A stretch of DNA of 64,000 bases, from assembly GCF_002994655.1 (NCBI RefSeq), contig NZ_PPDL01000002.1:62001-126000 (forward strand), written 5' to 3'. Shown here in pieces: positions 38,126 through 45,661 of this stretch. The stretch is from Corynebacterium sp. 13CS0277 (GTDB taxonomy: Bacteria > Actinomycetota > Actinomycetes > Mycobacteriales > Mycobacteriaceae). A program made the position numbers and the translations under genes. The first letter of the stretch is position 1. Every line of letters begins with the position of its first letter. The notes under the pieces were generated by a model. It did not search any database, was not told where the DNA came from, and saw only the letters and a list, made by a program, of their open reading frames with translations.

Positions 38126-41100
38126 ATGGCTGAGTACCACGCTATCGCCAACGTCGACGAGTTCGTCTCCGACTACTACCTCACGAGCGACGACAAGAAG
38201 CAGACCTTCCTCTCCCAGGTCACCAAGCGGATCAAGCAGTGGAACGACGAAGAGACTGAGAACGGCACACAGTCGCCCTTCGCACGCCTCCTCGGCGCCC
38301 GAGCACAGCTGCAGAACAAACTAGCCGTGCTGCAGGAGGCCGCCGATGCCGGGCGTGAGGAACAGATCGAGGAAACCTACTCGCTCACCCGCCGCGCGCT
38401 GGGCTACTCCGAGAAACTCCACGAGCTCACGTTTGAAGACAACCACGGCGACCTCGTTCTCGAATTCGCTGCCAGCATCGACCACGGCGGCCTGAAAAAC
38501 AAGGCACTGTTTATCACCGCTGACGTCGCCGACTCTGTCGAAGACATTCGCCGCACTCCGGTGCGGGGAACCGTCACCCGCGATGGCAAACCCGTCACCG
38601 GGCAGGATCTGCGGGTGCAAAAGGTCGTTGGAGAAATGTTCCTCACCGACGACCAGCCGGAATTCATCGTCATCCAGGCCGGCCGCTTCATCGCCCTCGC
38701 CGAGCGCGAAACCTGGCCCCTGGGCCGCTTCCTCGCCGTCGATCTGCTGCTCGCCCTCGAGCGCAACGACACCAAGGTCAGCGGCGAGCTCCGGCGCGTC
38801 GCCTGCATCCTCGCCGCCGAGAATATTCGCCGTAGCGCAGAAGGCGAACGGTGGTGGTCCAAGGTCATCGAAGACTCCCGCAATCACTCCGTAAAAGTCA
38901 GTGAGGACCTACGTCACGCCATTAGGGACTCCATCGAGATCATCGCCAACGATGTTCTCGACCGCACCCGCGCCAACGCGCGCCACAAGGCCCAACTCGA
39001 AGGCCTCGACTACCAGGGACAAAAAGCTGCCGCGCAAGCAGCTGTCGATGCCATCGACGTCGCCGAGCTGACCAAGCAATGCCTGCGGTACTTGTACCGC
39101 ATCCTGTTCCTCCTGTTCGCGGAAGCCTCCCCCGAGCTCGAGATCCTGCCCGTCGGCGTCACCGAATACGACGAGGGCTACAGCCTCACTCGCCTGCGCA
39201 ACCAGATCCTGCGCCCGCCGGCAACGCAGCGCGACCAAAACGGCACGTACCTCTACGACAGCCTTCAGGTCCTGTTCGACCAAGTCAATGGCGGCTACAT
39301 TGCCGACACCAGCGATGACGACCCCACCGAGATCGGTACCACCGACGAGGGGCTGCGTTTCGAATCCCTCGAAGCGGACCTCTTCAAGTACGACAAAGCG
39401 CGCTACATCGAAGACGTCAAGCTCTCGAACGCCGCTATGCACACAGTGCTGACCCGACTGCTCATGTCCAAGGAGCAAAAGGGCAAAGACCGCGGCTTCA
39501 TCTCCTACGCCACGCTCGGCGTCACCGAACTCGGCCAGGTCTACGAGGGCCTGATGTCTTACTCGGGCCGCATTGCCACCGAGACGCTCCTCGAGGTCGC
39601 CAAGAATGGCAACGCCAGCAAGGGCTCCTGGCTCGTCGAAGAATCCATCGCAAATGCGGATCCCGAGACCTACAGCCAGGAACACTTCGTCACCAAGGTG
39701 AACGAGACCACCGGCATCGCAGAGGCGATTCGCTACCAGCCGGGCAGCTTCGTCTATCGCCAGTCTGCGCGCGACCGCGAACGCTCCGCGTCCTTCTACA
39801 CCCCGAAGGTGCTGACCAGCTTCACCGTTGGCCAGGCAATCGAGGAGCTGAAAAACGCCGGCCATGGCGAAACCGCGGCAGACATCCTCGATTTGAAGAT
39901 CTGCGAGCCCGCCATGGGATCCGGTGCGTTCGCAGTCGAGGCCATCCGGCAGTTGGCCGAATGGTACCTAGACAAAGCCGAAGAAGAAGCCATCGAACAG
40001 GGTCAACCGGGCATCCCCGCGGAATCCCGTCAACAGGAGCTTCAGAAGGTCAAGGCCTACATCGCCATCCACAACACCTACGGTGTGGACCTCAACGCCA
40101 CCGCTGTGGAACTCGGCGAAATTGCCATCTGGCTCGACACCATGACCAAAGGCCTCAAAGCGCCGTGGTTCGGGCTCCACCTCCGGCGCGGCAACAGCCT
40201 CATCGGTGCATCGCACTCCGTCTACAACCGCCGCCAGGTGAAAGGACCGGGCAAGGCTGAGCTCGACAAGATGAAGGAACGGGCTGCCCTGCAGGGTGAG
40301 AAGTTCACCGCACCTGTCAGCCTGCACCTCAAGAATCCCCCGAAGCACATCCCCCTAAGCGGTGATGAAAAGCGCCGCGACGATGAGGCGTACCAGTTCC
40401 TCCTCCCCGCCCCAACTTGGGGAACGGCAGCAGACGCCGAGGAGGCCAAGGGTCTATACGACAACGAAATCCAAGAGTTGAGCACTTGGCGCAATGCTAT
40501 GTTCGCCAAGATGGGGCGGGCCGACGCCCCCGATCCTCTGAAAACTCCTGCAGCTATCCGCGTCAAGGGCGATCTTTTTGACGCGGCAGTCAACCTATCC
40601 GCTCAGGTAGACGAGCTATGGAAGTATGTGCAATGGCGCCTTGAAACTGCAGAAAAGCAGACGCAGCGTCAAATTGATGTCTGGGGCAACACAGCGGACC
40701 AACCGGATCACCAGATCGTTACACGAGAACAGATCGAGGCGTTCCTACACGACGAGGAAGGGGCACTTCGCCGCATCCAATTGGTGATGGATATCTGGTG
40801 CTCCTTCGCTTTCTGGCCCTTGGCTGGCCAGGACCTCGTCGTTGATGGGACGAAGGTCACCCCTCCGAGCAGAACCGACTGGTACGAAGCCATGTTCCTC
40901 CTGCTCGGCAACCAAACGCGTGGGGACAGTCTCTTTACAACGGACCCGACCTGGAACGATATCGATGAAGCCGAACGCCTCGCCCTGGCTTTCTCGGGCG
41001 CGCAACCCGTCTCTTCGGTAATCCAACGACACCCTTGGATCGAGGTTTGCAAACGAATCGCCGCAAAGCAGGCGTTTTTCCACTGGGAGCTTAACTTCGC

Positions 41101-42760
41101 GCACATTTTTGCCCGTGGTGGCTTTGACCTTCAGGTCGGAAACCCACCTTGGTTCCGCCCGAGCACAGACGCGGACGCACTACTTGCCGAATACGACCCG
41201 TGGTGGATCCTCAGCCACAAGCCCACAGAGCCTGAAAAGCAAGCCAGGCTGGCGACGACCACTGCCGATCCGCTCGTCGCCGCCTACTATTCAAACGGGA
41301 TTGCTGAGACCCAAGCCACACGCTCCTGGCTAGGCTCCTCAACGAACTTCGCAGAACTTGCCGGCCAACCCGACTATTACCGCGCGTTCATGGTTCGCAC
41401 TTGGTTCAATACCGAACCGAAGCGCGGTGTGAGTGCGCTGATCCACACCGAGAGCCACTTCACGGAGGCTGGCGCGATCGCACTCCGCAAGAGCGCTTAC
41501 CAGCGGCTAAAGCGACACTTCCACTTCGTCAACGAGCTTAAGCTCTTTGATATCGACAATCACGTAGCTTACGGAATTCATGTTTACGGCCGTGTGAACC
41601 CTACACCTAGATTCGTCAACATTTCGAATCTTTATCACCCCTCGACGGCCTCGGCGTCTTTCTTCCACGATGGCTCTGGTGATCTGCCCAGCTTCAAGGA
41701 TGATAACGGGAACTGGGATCTTCGTCCGCACAAAGACCGGATTCAGGTCGTGGACGAAGAAGTAGTTGGCGGTTGGGGGCTAACCCTAAGCGGCCACGAA
41801 GAACCCACGTCCTCGTGCATGGTCTACCAAACCACGAGCGCACTGAGTGAAGTCTTGGCTAAGATGGCGCGAACGGAACGCATGGAGTCGCTAGATCTCC
41901 ACTACAGTCCGGGATGGCATGAGACGGCCGACCGCAAAAGGCGCATATTTGAGGTGGGTTGGAACCGTCCCGAACGCTGGGAGGACGTGATCCTTCAAGG
42001 GCCACACATTGATGTCCTGATCATGCCATTTCAAGAGCCTCGACCGACCCTAAAAAACAATCGGGATTGGGAGCTGCTTACACCTGAACAGCGCTGCCAC
42101 CTTATTCCAGCATGCGCATATTCCCCTACGGGGGACGGTGAGCAATATCGAAATAAATTTACCAGACTCCCAAACGGGGAGCCTATGGTAAATCACCCAC
42201 GGGTAGCCTGGAGAAGAATGGCTTCAAAGACTGGATATAGGACACTTATACCAGCCTTGATCCCCCCGGGTCCCACGCATGTACATACGGTTGTCTCATG
42301 TGCCCACAACGCAGGGGACATGTCGGAATTGCTCCTAGTTCTCGGCGTGGCTTCTTCACTTCTCGCCGACTTTTTCGTTCGCTCGACGATTGGTAGCGAT
42401 ATCCTTCCGAGCACCTTCCGGAAAATACCGATTGGAAACCGACTATTTTCGAAAGAAATTGTCGAACGGGTCATCGCACTATCTGGACGGAGCTTCACCA
42501 GCAACAGTGTTGACCAAAATCGACTTGAGCTTAATTCTCAATTTCCTACCGTAGCTCTGGAGCGTGCTGAATTCACGAGGGAGCAGTGTCGCTTGGATGC
42601 CCTGATTGCGAGACGTTTTGACATCGAGCCCGAGGTTCTCATTCAGTGCTACGAGTCAGCCTTTCCGGTGTTGAGAAAGAAGGACGCCCGGTTGGGTATT
42701 GATAGATCGACGCAACTTGCCGAGGCCTATCAGTGGACACTTCGGCTTGAAAAAGCCTAA
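38126..42760 (+). CDS. Adenine-specific DNA methyltransferase, PglX/DrmMI-like, with switchable C-terminus
   Basis: 1544 residues from ATG 38126. An N6-adenine methyltransferase of the Eco57I/PglX type: motif I CEPAMGSGAF (593-602) and motif IV NPPW (1006-1009), separated by an unusually long insert of about 400 residues. Residues 1093-1544 correspond to the specificity half and are matched by an alternative inverted copy at 42757-44100. The repeat starts exactly at codon 1093 (41402), so DNA inversion would swap this part in frame. Stops of the two copies overlap by two bases (TAA 42758-42760; TAG on the minus strand at 42757-42759). The last 300 codons are clearly poorer in GC than the first 1000. 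In DISARM and BREX the methylase marks self DNA; that role is inferred. Confidence 0.9.
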   Translation: MAEYHAIANVDEFVSDYYLTSDDKKQTFLSQVTKRIKQWNDEETENGTQSPFARLLGARAQLQNKLAVLQEAADAGREEQIEETYSLTRRALGYSEKLHELTFEDNHGDLVLEFAASIDHGGLKNKALFITADVADSVEDIRRTPVRGTVTRDGKPVTGQDLRVQKVVGEMFLTDDQPEFIVIQAGRFIALAERETWPLGRFLAVDLLLALERNDTKVSGELRRVACILAAENIRRSAEGERWWSKVIEDSRNHSVKVSEDLRHAIRDSIEIIANDVLDRTRANARHKAQLEGLDYQGQKAAAQAAVDAIDVAELTKQCLRYLYRILFLLFAEASPELEILPVGVTEYDEGYSLTRLRNQILRPPATQRDQNGTYLYDSLQVLFDQVNGGYIADTSDDDPTEIGTTDEGLRFESLEADLFKYDKARYIEDVKLSNAAMHTVLTRLLMSKEQKGKDRGFISYATLGVTELGQVYEGLMSYSGRIATETLLEVAKNGNASKGSWLVEESIANADPETYSQEHFVTKVNETTGIAEAIRYQPGSFVYRQSARDRERSASFYTPKVLTSFTVGQAIEELKNAGHGETAADILDLKICEPAMGSGAFAVEAIRQLAEWYLDKAEEEAIEQGQPGIPAESRQQELQKVKAYIAIHNTYGVDLNATAVELGEIAIWLDTMTKGLKAPWFGLHLRRGNSLIGASHSVYNRRQVKGPGKAELDKMKERAALQGEKFTAPVSLHLKNPPKHIPLSGDEKRRDDEAYQFLLPAPTWGTAADAEEAKGLYDNEIQELSTWRNAMFAKMGRADAPDPLKTPAAIRVKGDLFDAAVNLSAQVDELWKYVQWRLETAEKQTQRQIDVWGNTADQPDHQIVTREQIEAFLHDEEGALRRIQLVMDIWCSFAFWPLAGQDLVVDGTKVTPPSRTDWYEAMFLLLGNQTRGDSLFTTDPTWNDIDEAERLALAFSGAQPVSSVIQRHPWIEVCKRIAAKQAFFHWELNFAHIFARGGFDLQVGNPPWFRPSTDADALLAEYDPWWILSHKPTEPEKQARLATTTADPLVAAYYSNGIAETQATRSWLGSSTNFAELAGQPDYYRAFMVRTWFNTEPKRGVSALIHTESHFTEAGAIALRKSAYQRLKRHFHFVNELKLFDIDNHVAYGIHVYGRVNPTPRFVNISNLYHPSTASASFFHDGSGDLPSFKDDNGNWDLRPHKDRIQVVDEEVVGGWGLTLSGHEEPTSSCMVYQTTSALSEVLAKMARTERMESLDLHYSPGWHETADRKRRIFEVGWNRPERWEDVILQGPHIDVLIMPFQEPRPTLKNNRDWELLTPEQRCHLIPACAYSPTGDGEQYRNKFTRLPNGEPMVNHPRVAWRRMASKTGYRTLIPALIPPGPTHVHTVVSCAHNAGDMSELLLVLGVASSLLADFFVRSTIGSDILPSTFRKIPIGNRLFSKEIVERVIALSGRSFTSNSVDQNRLELNSQFPTVALERAEFTREQCRLDALIARRFDIEPEVLIQCYESAFPVLRKKDARLGIDRSTQLAEAYQWTLRLEKA
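41402..41538 (+). repeat. Outer inverted repeat, left copy
   Basis: 137 bp, matching 43964-44100 on the other strand with two mismatches by eye. The left edge is sharp: nothing beyond 41402/44100 is shared. It encodes WFNTEPKRGVSALIH onward in both copies. Confidence 0.9.
41403..41418 (+). other. Candidate recombinase core site, left
   Basis: GGTTC-AATACC-GAACC: 5-bp inverted arms around an asymmetric 6-bp spacer, located at the outermost edge of the inverted repeat. This is the layout expected for a tyrosine-recombinase crossover site. The same sequence in inverse orientation is at 44084-44099. Confidence 0.55.
41627..41904 (+). repeat. Inner inverted repeat, left copy
   Basis: 278 bp, identical by eye to the reverse complement of 43598-43875. 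It encodes NLYHPSTASASFFHDG to ERMESLDLHY in both the expressed and silent copies. Between the outer and inner repeats lie about 88 bp that differ. Confidence 0.9.
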
Positions 42761-43597
42761 ATTCTAGCCATGGCTGAACGCAATAGCCCGGCATAGTCGA
42801 TCCCATCCTTCTGGTCATATTTTCGCTGAACTGGAAATGCGGAATCGTAGATTTTCTCGAGTTCATCGATAGAGACATTGAAGCGATGGGCGACAAGAAC
42901 GTCCAATTCTGCCATTGCTCGCTTGCGAGCCTCGGGCTCGATGATTGGATCCACTCCTGTCACCTTTAGCAAGCTGGAGTGCGCCAGAGTCGTACAGTTG
43001 AGAGCCGCTGCGCGCATTGCAATTTCACGGCTAAAGACATCGCGCCCAATTGGGATTTGCTCAAAGAGGGACGGCAACACATGCTTGTTTACGATCGAGC
43101 GAATAAAGAAATCGACGAGATAGCTCGAGCATAGCCCAGAAACCAGCAATATTTTCCAGACGGCTTCAGTGCCTGCACCTGCGCCAGCGCTGGTTAGAGT
43201 GTGGACATGCATTGGCCCCGGAGGAATTACACCGTTGATCAGCGTCCTGAAACCATTCTTGGAAACCATGGTTCGCCAAGCTACACGGTACTCTAACGCA
43301 CTGTATTTCCCGGTCGAGGATGTGCGACTAAAATGCTTAGATCGTGCGATCTTAGACTTCTCGGAAAGGAGATATTTGTATCCGCAGGCAGGGAGATCTC
43401 CTTGCAAATATCTACCGACAGGCATCGGCGAGTAGTCCCGATTGTTTCTGAGCGTCTTATTTGGTTCTTGCGCGAAAGGGTGCATCGGAAGGATATGTGG
43501 TCCTTGAAGGATCACGTCCTCCCAGCGTTCTGGGCGGTTCCAACCGACTTCGAACACGCCTCTGGCACGGTCATTAGTCTCGTTCCAGCCTGTCGAA

Positions 43598-43875
43598 TAG
43601 TGGAGATCTAGCGACTCCATGCGTTCCGTTCGCGCCATCTTAGCCAAGACTTCACTCAGTGCGCTCGTGGTTTGGTAGACCATGCACGAGGACGTGGGTT
43701 CTTCGTGGCCGCTTAGGGTTAGCCCCCAACCGCCAACTACTTCTTCGTCCACGACCTGAATCCGGTCTTTGTGCGGACGAAGATCCCAGTTCCCGTTATC
43801 ATCCTTGAAGCTGGGCAGATCACCAGAGCCATCGTGGAAGAAAGACGCCGAGGCCGTCGAGGGGTGATAAAGATT
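43598..43875 (-). repeat. Inner inverted repeat, right copy
   Basis: Reverse complement of 41627-41904, identical over 278 bp by eye. Such identity in otherwise diverging genes implies recent exchange. Confidence 0.9.
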
Positions 43876-43963
43876 TGAGGCGTTAAGAAAGCGCAAATCA
43901 CCGTCCGGAGACCCGTAAACGTGCACGCCGTAGGGAACCAGATTGTGAATATCGAAAAGTCGG

Positions 43964-44100
43964 AGCTCGTTGACGAAGTGGAAGTGTCGCTTTAGCCGCT
44001 GGTAAGCGCTCTTGCGGAGTACGATCGCGCCAGCCTCCGTGAAGTGGCTCTCGGAGTGGATCAGCGCACTCACACCGCGCTTCGGTTCGGTATTGAACCA
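43964..44100 (-). repeat. Outer inverted repeat, right copy
   Basis: Reverse complement of 41402-41538 with two mismatches. Its outer edge at 44100 is 131 bp from the recombinase start codon. Confidence 0.9.
44084..44099 (-). other. Candidate recombinase core site, right
   Basis: Inverse copy of the GGTTC-AATACC-GAACC dyad at the outer edge of the right repeat. The opposite orientation of the two spacers predicts inversion, not deletion, of the 2.7 kb between them. Confidence 0.55.
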
Positions 44101-44230
44101 GCTATCAATTGGTTTGTCAGCCCCCTCACCCTGCGTAAAGAACCAGGAGCGCGGTTACCGGTGCGCTGTTGGTTTCATTTGCCGTCGTAGAACTGTCGTG
44201 TCCCATCCCCGGCCACGACAGGAGCAACAC

Positions 44231-45310
44231 ATGGCCAGCATCAAGAAGTACAACACTGCGAAGGGCGTCCGCTGGAGGGTGCAGTACCGCAGCCCCGACG
44301 GGCGGGGGCGTACCAAGCAGGGATTCCTCACCCGCACAGCCGCAGCCGCCTGGGCGGCCCAGAACCTCACCTCGATTCGCTCGGGGACCTGGATTGATCC
44401 GCAGGCGGGCGCGACCACCGTAGCTACACTGGGCGCGGCGTGGTTGGCCACGCGCACCCACTTGAAGCCCTCCAGTAAGTACGTCGAAGAGAAGGAGTGG
44501 TCGCGGCACGTGCTACCCGAGTGGGGGCACTGGAAGGTCTCCGCCATCCGCCACAGCGACGTCCAGTCCTGGATCTCCCGCCTCGAGTGCTCGCCGTCGT
44601 CGGTCCGGCACTACCACAGCATTTTGGCGCAGATCCTCGACCTCGCAGTCAAGGACCGGATGATTCCCAGCAACCCCGCCCGCGGAGTCAACCTGCCCCG
44701 TAAGTCTCCCAGCGTGAAGGTGTTTTTGACGATGGAGCAGCTGAATACGCTGATTTCCAACAGTTCGAAGCACCATGAGCTGTTGTGGCTGCTGGGCACC
44801 ACGGGCCTGCGGTGGGGCGAAGCGACCGGCCTGCAGGTCCAGGACATCGACTTCGTCCGATCAAGGATTCATGTCCGTCGTAACGCCGTGATGGTGGGCT
44901 CGCAGATCGTGGTGGGCACGCCGAAGACGCACAGTCAGCGCACGATCGCGGTGTCGCGGCGTGTCCTGGCCGGGCTGCGGCCGGTGTGCGAGGGCAAGGC
45001 CTTGGATGCGTGGCTGTGGGAGTCGCGTGTGGGCGGCCCGTTGCGTCTGCCGGGTAAGGATGGGTTCTTCAGCAATGCTGTGCGTCGCGCGCAAATGGAA
45101 GATCCCTCCTTCCCCACTCTCACGATCCACGGGCTGCGGCATGTCGCCGCGGGTCTCATGGTGTCGGCCGGCGCGAATGTCAAGGTCGTCCAGCGGCAGT
45201 TGGGCCATGCGTCGGCGGCCATGACGCTCGATACGTATGCCGAGCTCTTCGATGATGATCTGGACTCGGTGGCGCAGGCGCTGAACCTGATGGCGGAGCA
45301 GATCTTGTAG
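44231..45310 (+). CDS. Tyrosine recombinase (phage-integrase type)
   Basis: 359 residues from ATG 44231 with AGGAG 6 nt upstream; the frame opens further to TTG 44012 inside the cassette, but that part is antisense to the methyltransferase. The N-terminal Arm/SAM-like region (MASIKKYNTAKGVRWRVQYR) and core-binding domain precede the catalytic domain. All active-site residues are present: R194 (TTGLRWGEA), K232 (TPKTHSQRT), H300 and R303 (IHGLRH), H326 (LGHASAAMT), nucleophile Y336 (DTYAEL). It lies 131 bp beyond the invertible segment and reads away from it. The likely role is inverting the methyltransferase cassette; an alternative is the integrase of a former mobile element, though no attachment site was found. 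Confidence 0.92.
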   Translation: MASIKKYNTAKGVRWRVQYRSPDGRGRTKQGFLTRTAAAAWAAQNLTSIRSGTWIDPQAGATTVATLGAAWLATRTHLKPSSKYVEEKEWSRHVLPEWGHWKVSAIRHSDVQSWISRLECSPSSVRHYHSILAQILDLAVKDRMIPSNPARGVNLPRKSPSVKVFLTMEQLNTLISNSSKHHELLWLLGTTGLRWGEATGLQVQDIDFVRSRIHVRRNAVMVGSQIVVGTPKTHSQRTIAVSRRVLAGLRPVCEGKALDAWLWESRVGGPLRLPGKDGFFSNAVRRAQMEDPSFPTLTIHGLRHVAAGLMVSAGANVKVVQRQLGHASAAMTLDTYAELFDDDLDSVAQALNLMAEQIL

Positions 45311-45510
45311 TTCAGCAGTCTGCGCCCGCGCGTGCCGTTGCTTGGCGCTGCGGCTTTAGCGTCGAGGTCGCTGCCTTCGTCCCGGGCGGGCTGGTTTGCC
45401 CGCCCAGGACTCTGGGTGGAATGCCCCCAGTGCTGCGGGGCGAATTCTGCGGTCGCCACCTGCGGGTTGCTGTCTTATTCCTCCTCGGGCGAGGCGCTGT
45501 TCGCACGAGT

Positions 45511-45526
45511 CCCCCACATTTGGGGG
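45511..45526. other. Perfect palindrome upstream of the giant helicase gene
   Basis: CCCCCA-CATT-TGGGGG, in the 350-bp gap between the recombinase stop and ATG 45662. It could be a terminator of the recombinase gene or an operator. A second dyad ATCCG...CGGAT lies at about 45541-45561. No other feature is seen in the gap. Confidence 0.4.
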
Positions 45527-45648
45527 TAGGGCTGTGTACATCCGTTCGACGACAACCGGATCGATTTCTGCGGTAGAGCTGCAGCTTCCTTTTCGTCGTG
45601 GATGTGTCGTGGCGCCGATTCTCCCTGCATGACATCGCCCCTTCATGC

Positions 45649-45654
45649 CAGAAT
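45649..45654 (+). promoter_or_regulatory. Possible -10 box for a leaderless transcript
   Basis: CAGAAT lies 8 nt before ATG 45662, and no Shine-Dalgarno is present, so the giant helicase mRNA may be leaderless. The -35 position (TGCATG) is poor. Confidence 0.35.
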
Positions 45655-45661
45655 ATTGGGC

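Larger units (their letters stand above)
42757..44100 (-). pseudogene. Silent alternative C-terminal cassette of the methyltransferase
   Basis: An open frame of 447 codons from 44100 to the TAG at 42757-42759, lacking motifs I and IV and any start signal of its own (the first GTG is at 44073). It aligns without gaps to residues 1093 onward of the methyltransferase for the first 500 bp, then diverges; the ends again resemble each other loosely (YDSAFPVQRKYDQKDGIDYA against YESAFPVLRKKDARLGIDRS). After inversion about the repeats it would fuse in frame to residues 1-1092, giving a 1539-residue enzyme. It is intact, so it behaves as a stored cassette, not a decayed gene. Confidence 0.88.

Noticed and set aside
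44012..44230. Upstream extension of the recombinase to a TTG codon
   Set aside because: Antisense to the methyltransferase cassette; ATG 44231 has a proper ribosome binding site and matches the family N-terminus.
44101..45661. Attachment sites of an integrated phage or ICE around the recombinase
   Set aside because: No tRNA target, direct repeats or other phage genes were seen; the inverted repeats fit inversion better.
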